Of a stretch of 12,681 nt of DNA, positions 6,819 through 12,672 are shown piece by piece. A program made the position numbers and the translations under genes. The notes under the pieces were generated by a model. It made no database searches. It was not told the DNA's origin and saw only the letters and a list, made by a program, of their open reading frames with translations. The stretch is from Actinomycetes bacterium. GTDB lineage: Bacteria > Actinomycetota > Thermoleophilia > Solirubrobacterales > 70-9. Positions within the stretch are counted from its first letter, which is position 1, and every line of letters begins with the position of its first letter. The stretch is from NCBI GenBank assembly GCA_023434465.1, contig JAEYSQ010000276.1, positions 1 through 12,681 of the forward strand. Direction: 5' to 3'.

Positions 6819-8111
6819 TCAGACTTCGGAATCGCTGACCGTCAACGCGACATCGAGTGCGTGAAGCACTTGATCCATCTCGCCCTCGGAGATGATCAGT
6901 GGCGGGGCAACGAAGATCGAGGTCTGCTCACCGCTCGTCGCGAACAGGGCACCTTCCGCCAAGGCTGCCGCAGCGACGCGGCTGGCCAGCGGCTCGGCTT
7001 CCTGGCCTCTCCACTCGGTCCAGTTCGGACCAGCGAGCTCCACGGTCCAATGCAGACCCCGTCCGTCGACACGACGAACGCTCGGATGCCTGCTCGCGAT
7101 CTCGGCTAGCTGATCCAGCAGAATTCCGTCGAACTCACTCGCCCGCTCGGTCAGACCTTCGCGCTCCGATACCTCGACGTGAGCCTTGATCGAGGCAACC
7201 TCCACTGGATGCCCGCGGAAGGTGCTGTAGGTCTGCCAACTGAGGCCATCCAACCGGTCGAGGATGTCCTTGGATATGACCATCGCCCCGGCGGCGGCGC
7301 CTCCGGCCGCCAGGCATTTGCCCATGGTGACGATGTCGGGCCGGCTATTCGCGTGCTGGAACTGGAACCAGCCGCCGACCCTGCCGAACCCGGTCACCGT
7401 CTCGTCAGCGATCCAGTACGACCCGGCTTCCCGGGCCAAAGCGGCGACCCGGTCCTGGAACTGAGGCTGGTGGTAAACGCCACCCTGGCTGTAGTCAAGG
7501 AGAACGGCCGCCGATTCAGCCAGAACCGCCCGGGTCTTCGTTTCCCAGTCAGGTCCCGACTCGGTCGGGGTTCCCATGCCGCGAGCGCTGACGGGCGACT
7601 CGACTTCACCGACGGTTGCGAGACGGGGTGGCGCGGAGACCGAACCGCCGACGGAGGAGAGACCCCCATGCCAGTGCGGCTGGGTCGTCATTTCTCGCGC
7701 GAGGCCGACCCCTCCGTGGTAGGCACGCTGCCTCGTCGCGACCGGTGCCCTGCCGGTGAGGGCCTGACACAGGGTGAGGGCGGCGTCATTCGCTTCGCCG
7801 GCGGAGATGAAGAAGCGGACAGCTCCGACCCAGTCCTCGTCGAGAAATGCGGTTTGGATCAGTTCCGCTGCAGCTTCTTCCCGGGGGCTCCACCCCCAGC
7901 CTTCGTTGACGACGGGGGCGTCGGCAGCAGACCGCACGGCCTCGACGATGGCCGGATGTCCATGCCCCAGGGGCGCCGCGGTATTGCTCGCATCGATCAC
8001 CCGTCGCCCGTTTGCAAGCTCGAACCAGACTCCCTCCCCGGCAACAACTCGAGGGACGGCGTCCGCCCCTGCCGTGAGGCTGGTCGAGAGAAGCACCCGC
8101 TCGCGCGACAT
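6819..8111 (-). CDS. class III PLP-dependent aminotransferase
   Basis: 430 residues, normal for class III (fold type I, omega-amino-acid/GABA/glutamate-semialdehyde group). The entry region ASNTAAPLGHGHPAIVEAV (41-59) is typical. The PLP-phosphate loop reads FISAGEANDAALTL (101-114), with SAGEAN replacing the usual SGGTEAN or SGSEAN. YHGG (131-134) gives the ring-stacking aromatic. The pyridine-nitrogen Asp is in ADETVTGFGR (Asp236, Glu237), and the Schiff-base lysine is Lys265 in TMGKCLAAGG. TFRGHPVEVASIKA (297-310) is the conserved block that follows. It transfers or shifts an amino group on a small amino acid or keto acid in the cytoplasm; aminomutase-like chemistry is also possible. Its ATG overlaps the tautomerase stop in TAATG, so the two are translationally coupled and probably act on successive intermediates. 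The exact substrate is unknown. Confidence 0.88.
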   Translation of the reverse strand: MSRERVLLSTSLTAGADAVPRVVAGEGVWFELANGRRVIDASNTAAPLGHGHPAIVEAVRSAADAPVVNEGWGWSPREEAAAELIQTAFLDEDWVGAVRFFISAGEANDAALTLCQALTGRAPVATRQRAYHGGVGLAREMTTQPHWHGGLSSVGGSVSAPPRLATVGEVESPVSARGMGTPTESGPDWETKTRAVLAESAAVLLDYSQGGVYHQPQFQDRVAALAREAGSYWIADETVTGFGRVGGWFQFQHANSRPDIVTMGKCLAAGGAAAGAMVISKDILDRLDGLSWQTYSTFRGHPVEVASIKAHVEVSEREGLTERASEFDGILLDQLAEIASRHPSVRRVDGRGLHWTVELAGPNWTEWRGQEAEPLASRVAAAALAEGALFATSGEQTSIFVAPPLIISEGEMDQVLHALDVALTVSDSEV

Positions 8112-8299
8112 TACCCGCGCACCTCCCCGCCGAAGCCCCAGTGCTCGGGCCGCACGCCCTTGACGATGACCCAGGTCTCCTCCCGGACACCTTCGCCAAA
8201 AACTTCACACAACGCGTCCGTCACCCGGGCAATCACTTCGCGGGTGACCTGATCATCGTCAAAGCGGCTCTCAAATGCGGAAATTTCAACTATGGGCAT
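8111..8299 (-). CDS. 4-oxalocrotonate tautomerase-like protein (tautomerase superfamily)
   Basis: 62 residues, exactly the usual 4-OT length, with AAGGAG six bases before ATG. After removal of Met the N-terminal residue is Pro1 (MPIVEISAFESR), the catalytic base of this family, and Arg11 is present. Two other 4-OT active-site residues differ. Where 4-OT has SVRVII (Arg39) this protein has ETWVIV, giving Trp, and where it has HFGIGG (Phe50) this one has HWGFGG. The family converts enols to ketones through Pro1; some members hydrate or dehalogenate. Without Arg39 classical 4-oxalocrotonate turnover is unlikely (inference). The protein should form a hexamer. It is the first gene of an operon with the aminotransferase and is driven by the regulated promoter at 8359-8388. 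Confidence 0.88.
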   Translation of the reverse strand: MPIVEISAFESRFDDDQVTREVIARVTDALCEVFGEGVREETWVIVKGVRPEHWGFGGEVRG

Positions 8300-8358
8300 C
8301 GGTGGCTCCTTGGTCTGTCGCAGATCTGAGGGGCAGTGCCTGCCCTAATCCTGTCGTC

Positions 8359-8388
8359 AGCCTATAGTCGACAATCGACTATTGTCAA
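8359..8388 (-). promoter_or_regulatory. promoter of the tautomerase-aminotransferase operon, TTGACA-N18-TAGGCT
   Basis: Minus strand TTGACA (8388-8383) and TAGGCT (8364-8359, fits TANNNT) are 18 bases apart. A start near 8352 would leave about 50 nt of leader before the ATG at 8299, which has a good AAGGAG. The arrangement mirrors the importer promoter: same -35, same operator in the spacer. Confidence 0.75.
8364..8382. promoter_or_regulatory. operator O2 in the tautomerase promoter (ATAGTCGA-CAA-TCGACTAT)
   Basis: A perfect inverted repeat with 8-bp arms, ATAGTCGA and TCGACTAT, around CAA. It is the longest palindrome of the set. It contains the common core GTCGA-N3-TCGAC (8367-8379) and fills the -35/-10 spacer. 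A second overlapping symmetry, GACAAT-N5-ATTGTC (8370-8386), reaches into the -35 box. Likely bound by the GntR regulator encoded 90 bp away (inference). Confidence 0.78.
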
Positions 8389-8421
8389 GGGGCGCTATCA
8401 TCTACCGCCAGTGCATACCCC

Positions 8422-8433
8422 CGACCGTCGACC
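8422..8433. promoter_or_regulatory. weak operator-like element O4 upstream of gntR
   Basis: CGACCGTCGACC here is the reverse complement of GGTCGACGGTCG, the 12 bases found at 9209-9220 in the pxpA operator. One arm is imperfect (GTCGA-CGG-TCGGG). It lies 41-52 bases before the gntR start codon, around or just upstream of where a -35 would be, and could allow autoregulation. This is tentative because TCGA-containing words are common in GC-rich DNA. Confidence 0.4.
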
Positions 8434-8461
8434 GTGACCGCTTAGCGTTCCCGGCCGCCAA

Positions 8462-8467
8462 TAAACT
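8462..8467 (+). promoter_or_regulatory. -10 box of a probable leaderless gntR promoter
   Basis: TAAACT (TANNNT) ends six bases before the ATG at 8474 and no Shine-Dalgarno is present. In actinobacteria this spacing places the transcription start on the A of ATG, giving a leaderless mRNA. No convincing -35 hexamer was seen at 17-18 bases. Confidence 0.55.
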
Positions 8468-8473
8468 CCTCAC

Positions 8474-9175
8474 ATGTCGACCGAACCAGGTAGAGACCTC
8501 CAGAAACTGAAGGCCGAACCCCTGTCGACTCTTGCCTACCAGGCGTTGCGGGAATCGATCATCCGCGGCCAGTACAAAATGGGCGAGCAGATTGTCGAGG
8601 GCCAGGTCGCGAAGGCCTTGGGCATTAGCCGCTCCCCCATCCGGGAGGCGCTGCGGCGCCTGGCCGACGAACGTCTGGTCGAAGAGCGGCCGCGACATGG
8701 CACTTTCGTGCGTGTGTTCGATGCCGATGATTTCGTCGATATCTACAACCTGAGAATCGCCGTGGAGACCGCCTCGATCCGCCTGGCAACCCGGCGCCAG
8801 CCAGACCTTTCCGAGATCGAGGCGACCCTCGAACAGATGGAGCAAGCGGCCAAACAGAAGCAGATTCCGGAGCTCGTCGACCTCGAATTCCAGGTGCACC
8901 GGAGGATCTGCGAAGCGTCGGACAACGAATTCCTGCTGACTACGTACACCGGCCTGGAGGGACCGATTCGGCTGGCGCTGACTCTCGACGACGCGGCGTA
9001 CAAGAATCTCGACGATGTGGTCACCGAGCACGCTCCTCTCCTCGACGCCATCCGGGCCGGGGACGAAATTGCCGCAGCGAAAGCTGTCGAGTGGCACATC
9101 ATCGCCTCGGTCGGGCCCGCGCTGGAGCGACTGGGCAGTGACCAGACCGGCCTGATGACGATCTACACGTCTTGA
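8474..9175 (+). CDS. GntR-family transcriptional regulator, FadR subfamily (FCD domain)
   Basis: 233 residues. A winged helix-turn-helix spans about residues 15-80 (LAYQALRESIIRGQYKMGEQI, then LGISRSPIREALRRLADERLVEERPRHGTFV), the GntR DNA-binding signature. The FCD ligand domain is all-helical (about 87-215). Its metal-binding set is present: Asp136 and His142 in DLEFQVH, His186 in TEHAPLLDAI, His208 in VEWHI; the 22-residue gap between the last two His is as in known FCD proteins. Such regulators usually repress catabolic genes until a carboxylate or amino-acid ligand binds. It lies between the tautomerase operon and pxpA, and its stop codon overlaps the -35 box of pxpA. It is the natural candidate to bind the shared GTCGA-N3-TCGAC elements, probably responding to the imported substrate or a product. 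Translation looks leaderless. Confidence 0.93.
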   Translation: MSTEPGRDLQKLKAEPLSTLAYQALRESIIRGQYKMGEQIVEGQVAKALGISRSPIREALRRLADERLVEERPRHGTFVRVFDADDFVDIYNLRIAVETASIRLATRRQPDLSEIEATLEQMEQAAKQKQIPELVDLEFQVHRRICEASDNEFLLTTYTGLEGPIRLALTLDDAAYKNLDDVVTEHAPLLDAIRAGDEIAAAKAVEWHIIASVGPALERLGSDQTGLMTIYTS

Positions 9176-9200
9176 CTTCAACCGATCCCGGTGTTAGCTT
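9172..9200 (+). promoter_or_regulatory. leaderless promoter of pxpA, TTGACT-N17-TAGCTT
   Basis: TTGACT (9172-9177) and TAGCTT (9195-9200, fits TANNNT) are separated by exactly 17 bases, and the -10 ends six bases before the ATG at 9207. No Shine-Dalgarno exists in this gap, so transcription probably starts at the start codon. The -35 box overlaps the TGA stop of gntR, so pxpABC can be transcribed independently of gntR. Confidence 0.75.
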
Positions 9201-9206
9201 CGCCTG

Positions 9207-10001
9207 ATGGTCGACGGTCGACAATCGGTCAATGGCGGCGGGTCCTCTTCCACCGACATCACCTGTGACTTTGGTGAGAATTTCGGCAACTGGACCTTCG
9301 GCAATGACGAATTGCTGGCTCCCCACCTCACGTCGGCCAACATTGCCTGTGGTTTTCACGCCGGCGACCCCACCGTGATGCGCAATGCGGTCAAGCGGTG
9401 CCTGGCAAACGACGTTCGGATCGGGGCCCATGTCGGTTTCCCGGACCTGAGAGGCTTCGGCCGGAGGGAGATGGCGATCGCAAATGATGACCTGCGCAAT
9501 GACGTGATCTACCAATTCGGCGCCCTGGAAGCGATCTGTGCGGCGGAAGGCACTTCCGTGACCCACGTCAAGCCACATGGAGCGTTGTATGACATGGCAG
9601 TCACCGACCGGCGGGTCGCGGAAACCCTGATTGAGGCCATGGTGGAGATCGATTGCGATCTTCCGATCTTTTCGGTCTGGAACTCGGCGATTCACGAGTT
9701 CGCGGACGATCATGGCGTCCACGTGATCGACGAGGTCTATGCCGATCGTTCAATCAATGCGGACGGCTCCGAAAACCCCGGCTACGACCTGACACAGCTT
9801 GGCGGTTCAGTTGAAGCGGCGGCGGAAAGAGTGGTTCGCGCCGTAACCGAGCGTCAGTTGGCAGCGGTCGACGGCTCCGACGTCGAATGGTCCTCCGAGA
9901 GCATCTGCATTCACAGCGACACCGTCGACGCGGTCCCGATCCTGCTCTGCCTGACCCGGCGCCTGGCCGATGCCGGAGTCGCGGTCGCACCTTACGACTG
10001 A
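9207..10001 (+). CDS. pxpA: 5-oxoprolinase subunit A-like protein (LamB/YcsF family)
   Basis: 264 residues; family members are about 245-255 and begin near IDLNCDMGE, so this one has about 16 extra N-terminal residues, encoded by the operator. Visible motifs are CDFGENFG (20-27), SANIACGFHAGDP (43-55), GAHVGFPDLRGFGRR (73-87), VKPHGALYD (121-129), DEVYADR (175-181) and ICIHSDT (233-239). With PxpB and PxpC it forms the bacterial ATP-dependent 5-oxoprolinase, which opens the lactam ring of pyroglutamate to glutamate. Departures from the common pattern as I recall it: Val for Pro in GAHP, no LV.R after the ADR block (here SINADGSENPGYDL), and HSDT for HGDT. These suggest a divergent branch that may use a different cyclic amide (inference). 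First gene of a three-gene operon. Confidence 0.88.
   Translation: MVDGRQSVNGGGSSSTDITCDFGENFGNWTFGNDELLAPHLTSANIACGFHAGDPTVMRNAVKRCLANDVRIGAHVGFPDLRGFGRREMAIANDDLRNDVIYQFGALEAICAAEGTSVTHVKPHGALYDMAVTDRRVAETLIEAMVEIDCDLPIFSVWNSAIHEFADDHGVHVIDEVYADRSINADGSENPGYDLTQLGGSVEAAAERVVRAVTERQLAAVDGSDVEWSSESICIHSDTVDAVPILLCLTRRLADAGVAVAPYD
9209..9227. promoter_or_regulatory. operator O3 inside the first codons of pxpA (GTCGA-CGG-TCGAC)
   Basis: GTCGACGGTCGAC at 9210-9222 repeats the core of O1 and O2 with 5-bp arms around 3 bases, and GTCGACAATCG (9217-9227) is identical to 11 bases of O2 (8367-8377). It lies from about +4 to +21 of the predicted leaderless transcript, where a bound repressor would block initiation. 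The same bases encode residues 2-7 of PxpA. Confidence 0.7.
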
Positions 10002-10015
10002 CTCGGTCAGAGACC

Positions 10016-10831
10016 GTGACGGGCGACCACATCTCTCCACCTCCTGCTTCAACTCCCGAGTTCAGGTGGTGCACCGACGAGTACCTCCTGCTCGAGTGGG
10101 ACGCCCCGATAGACCTTTCACTTGTGATGACAACCCTGCAGAGTGAGCAGGTAATCCGCGAGTCTCTCGGTGAAGCGATCATGGACTCACTCGCCGGGTG
10201 GTCCACCGTCCTGCTGCGGTTGACCCGTGCGACCGAGGGTACGGAACGAGTCGAATACAGAATCAGGGATGCCCTCCAGAGCGCCGAGGGCGTCGAATCG
10301 GAATTCGCTTCGCGAAAGGTCACGGTTCCCGTCAAGTACGGGGGCGACTGCGGGCCGGACCTCGAGTTCGTGGCTGGGTGCAACGGCATCGACATCCCCG
10401 AAGCGATCGAGCGACTCTCCCGTTCGACCCACTTCAGCGGGATGGTGAGCTTCACCCCCGGCATGGCCAACTGCCTTTGGGTGGAGGCGGAACTCGCGCT
10501 TTCGGCTCCCAAGTATGAAAGTCCCCGCACGACCACCCCGGAAGGCACAGTCGGCCTGGGCGGAAGCAGCATTGCCATGTACTCCCTTCCGAGTCCCGGC
10601 GGATTCCAGATGATCGGTACCGCGGCAGTGCCGCTTTACCGGGCAGGCGGCATCGAGGTCAACGGCGTCGTAAGTCCCGCCCTCTTCCAGCCCGGCGACA
10701 GGATAACTCTTCGTTCGGTGACGATCGATGAGTATCTGGAACTCCGTGAAAGGGCGGCTCGTGACGAATACGACTACGAAGTCGAGCCAGGAGTCGCACG
10801 CATAAGCGGGGGGACCGTCACATGGACGTGA
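10016..10831 (+). CDS. pxpB: 5-oxoprolinase subunit B-like protein (KipI family)
   Basis: 271 residues from GTG at 10016, 14 bases after the pxpA stop. The frame is open from 9887, but the earlier part is a shadow of pxpA. Motifs in order: VPVKYGGDCGPDLEFVA (104-120), HFSGMVSFTPGMAN (139-152, matching the family's LGF.PGF.Y), SPRTTTPEGTVGLGG (169-183), SPGGFQMIGTA (193-203), FQPGDRITL (224-232). KipI/PxpB proteins are usually about 220-240 residues; here there are roughly 15 extra residues at the start and about 30 after the PGD block, ending in a 4-residue overlap with pxpC. It is a subunit of the ATP-dependent lactam-opening enzyme with PxpA and PxpC. Kinase-inhibitor function, as in Bacillus KipI, is not indicated because no sporulation kinase is nearby. 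No good Shine-Dalgarno; translational coupling is likely. Confidence 0.85.
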   Translation: MTGDHISPPPASTPEFRWCTDEYLLLEWDAPIDLSLVMTTLQSEQVIRESLGEAIMDSLAGWSTVLLRLTRATEGTERVEYRIRDALQSAEGVESEFASRKVTVPVKYGGDCGPDLEFVAGCNGIDIPEAIERLSRSTHFSGMVSFTPGMANCLWVEAELALSAPKYESPRTTTPEGTVGLGGSSIAMYSLPSPGGFQMIGTAAVPLYRAGGIEVNGVVSPALFQPGDRITLRSVTIDEYLELRERAARDEYDYEVEPGVARISGGTVTWT

Positions 10832-11904
10832 TGCGAGTCATCAAGCCACCGCTCAGTTCGACCATCCAGGACGAGGGTCGCTCCATCGGAATGGCCCAGG
10901 GTGTTCCTCCGAGCGGCTCTTGCGACCTCTTCTCCTACCGTCTCAACAACCTTGTGCTCGGAAATCCGCCTGGCAGCGGAGTGCTTGAGATCGCCGCGCA
11001 AGGTGGCGACATCGAACTTTTGGCCGACTGCGTGATCGCCGTTACCGGGGCAGAACTTTCGTTCACCCTCCAAGGCAAGTGTCTGCCGTTGGGGGAACCG
11101 GTTTACGCGCGCAAGGGAGACCTCCTCTCGGCAGGTTCCTGTCGGCGCGGCACGTATGCGTACCTCGGAATCTCGGGAGGAATCGACGGTTCGATCGCTC
11201 TCGGCAGCCGCTCTACCTACACCGTGGGAATGCTGGGAGGACTGGAAGGCCGGCGGCTGGCCAGTGGCGATGTGCTGACTCGCGACCGGGATCCCGAACC
11301 GCTGCTTCCGATCGCCGGGGCTGGCGATCTGGCTCGGGAAATGAGCGAGCCACCTAAGGAGATCCGGATCGTCCCTGGCCCCCAGGAAAAGTACTTCGAT
11401 TCCGAGAGCTACGAGACACTCGTCCGGGACTACTTTCGGGTCTCCAACCGCAGCGACCGGATGGCGTTCCGCCTGCTCGGGCCAGCACCCGTTTGCGCGG
11501 AAGTCCCCCGCACCGCTGACACCGGTTCCGGACCTACCGACATCGTTGAGGAAGGCAACCCGGTAGGGGGAATCCAGGTAGCTGGCGGTGCCGAACTGAT
11601 CTGCCTGGGAAGGGACTGCGGCACCAGCGGCGGCTACGCCAAGATCGGGACGGTGATCGAGCCCGACCTTTCCCGCATGGCCCAGCTCGTCCCGAACGAC
11701 CAGTTCACCTTCGAGCTGGTCGACGTCGGTGCGGCTGCTGCCGCCAGAGCCGCCGCGGAGCGCCAGCTCGAAGATGTGGCTTCGCTCGGTGAGATGAACG
11801 GCCACCTCGGCACCGGTTTCACAGCCTTGGTCGGGGCCGCCTGGTCCGATTCGGCGGGGCCAACCAATGCTGCCCGACCCGCTCATGACCGGCCGAACTC
11901 CTGA
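10822..11904 (+). CDS. pxpC: 5-oxoprolinase subunit C-like protein (KipA family)
   Basis: 360 residues. The start ATG at 10822 overlaps the end of pxpB by ten bases and has a G6 run eight bases upstream; ATG at 10831 is an alternative three codons later. Family motifs are all present: STIQDEGRSIGMAQGVPPSG (13-32), LGNPPGSGVLEI (46-57), YLGISGGIDG (114-123), LGSRSTY (127-133), GRRLASGDVL (143-152), then IRIVPGPQEKYFD, VSNRSDRMAFRLLGP, DIVEEGNPVGGIQV and TSGGYAKIGTVI. The end from about residue 310 is Ala-rich and variable. It is the third subunit of the ATP-dependent 5-oxoprolinase complex in the cytoplasm. The D.QT.GGY block reads DCGTSGGY, a small change from the usual form as I recall it. 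The normal 'SGAMD' reads SGSCD. Confidence 0.9.
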   Translation: MDVMRVIKPPLSSTIQDEGRSIGMAQGVPPSGSCDLFSYRLNNLVLGNPPGSGVLEIAAQGGDIELLADCVIAVTGAELSFTLQGKCLPLGEPVYARKGDLLSAGSCRRGTYAYLGISGGIDGSIALGSRSTYTVGMLGGLEGRRLASGDVLTRDRDPEPLLPIAGAGDLAREMSEPPKEIRIVPGPQEKYFDSESYETLVRDYFRVSNRSDRMAFRLLGPAPVCAEVPRTADTGSGPTDIVEEGNPVGGIQVAGGAELICLGRDCGTSGGYAKIGTVIEPDLSRMAQLVPNDQFTFELVDVGAAAAARAAAERQLEDVASLGEMNGHLGTGFTALVGAAWSDSAGPTNAARPAHDRPNS

Positions 11905-11945
11905 TTCGTGAGCAAGCCGAGCGTCACTTGAACTGAGAGAATTAA

Positions 11946-12644
11946 GTGGCGCGTTTCGTTCAGCGTGTTCGAACTAAACACCCGCCAGGGGATCGCCTCC
12001 GTCATGCCCTACCGGGCACGTCACCAGACCATGCGCAGCGAAGGGATGAGGACGAGTACGACCGTCACGGCATTCCCCGCTGCAGACACTGCGGTGGTCA
12101 GTCGAAGTTCGTGCGGTTCGCTCACAAGCCGTACCCGCGACTCTGGTTTGAATGCCTGGAAGACCGGACTTACGGCTGCAAGAGATCTCAGTCGATCGCC
12201 TGCTCGAAAAACTGGCGTTCGCTTCTGCCGCTCTGGCGAGTCGAACGGGCCTACATGGCGCTCCGTGAGTCACACCAGATCTACGAGCGAGTTCACAATC
12301 ACTGGCGCTCCCGCTACCGGGTTGGTGCCGCTACCCATGAGATGCGGCCGAAACGTCGTGGTCTCACGTGTCAGCAGCTCCGCGCGAACGCTGCCCTCCT
12401 CATTGAGTGGCTTCGCATCCTCGACCGTGAAGGATGGTTGGGCTCAGCGCGCCGAAATCGCCGCACTTCAGTGCGAACTGAAGCGCCCGCCGCCATCATT
12501 CAGAGGATCCGCGAATCTCGCGCCAAGTACGGTGTTCAGTTGCCGTACGGGCCGAAAGCCGTCGAGCTCGGAATCGGGCGGATGCGTCCCGGTGAACCAC
12601 CCCCAGGACCGGACCCTCCAGACCTGGAACCAGTTCCCCTCTAG
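11946..12644 (+). CDS. zinc-ribbon protein of unknown function
   Basis: 232 residues from GTG at 11946 (GAGAGA nine or so bases upstream); no alternative start precedes the conserved-looking part. Residues 40-90 form a probable zinc ribbon: RHGIPRCRHCGG (Cys46, Cys49), then RLWFECLEDRTYGCKRSQSIAC (Cys70, Cys78, Cys86). Residues 90-165 are mostly helical with aromatic and basic positions (WRSLLPLWRVERAYMAL, YERVHNHWRSRYRVG, LRANAALLIEWLRIL). The last 20 residues are Pro-rich. I do not recognise the family with certainty. The combination of a zinc ribbon, many Arg and a helical region suggests nucleic-acid binding, and similar proteins come to mind as scattered hypothetical genes of Thermoleophilia, perhaps tied to mobile DNA (weak inference). 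It has no evident link to the pxp operon, 41 bp upstream, and is followed by a G/C hairpin. Confidence 0.72.
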   Translation: MARFVQRVRTKHPPGDRLRHALPGTSPDHAQRRDEDEYDRHGIPRCRHCGGQSKFVRFAHKPYPRLWFECLEDRTYGCKRSQSIACSKNWRSLLPLWRVERAYMALRESHQIYERVHNHWRSRYRVGAATHEMRPKRRGLTCQQLRANAALLIEWLRILDREGWLGSARRNRRTSVRTEAPAAIIQRIRESRAKYGVQLPYGPKAVELGIGRMRPGEPPPGPDPPDLEPVPL

Positions 12645-12656
12645 TCATCGAAGTGC

Positions 12657-12672
12657 GGGGGGCACGCCCCCC
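12657..12672 (+). terminator. G6/C6 hairpin after the zinc-ribbon gene
   Basis: GGGGGG (12657-12662), loop CACG, CCCCCC (12667-12672), beginning 12 bases after the stop codon. There is no T-run before the window ends. An alternative fold, GTGC..GCAC (12653-12665), competes with it. It may be a terminator or part of an element boundary cut by the window edge. Confidence 0.45.

Noticed and set aside
7179..8252. 357-residue plus-strand open frame opposite the aminotransferase
   Set aside because: It is antisense to a gene with clear catalytic motifs, and its translation is low-complexity without any recognisable domain; typical of GC-rich shadow frames.
8402..9181. 259-residue minus-strand open frame opposite gntR
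   Set aside because: It mirrors the GntR codons and would run across the divergent promoters; no domain or start signal supports it.
10774..11886. 370-residue minus-strand open frame opposite pxpC, and similar ones at 9099-9722 and 9754-10578
   Set aside because: All are antisense to well-supported pxp genes and show no family motifs.
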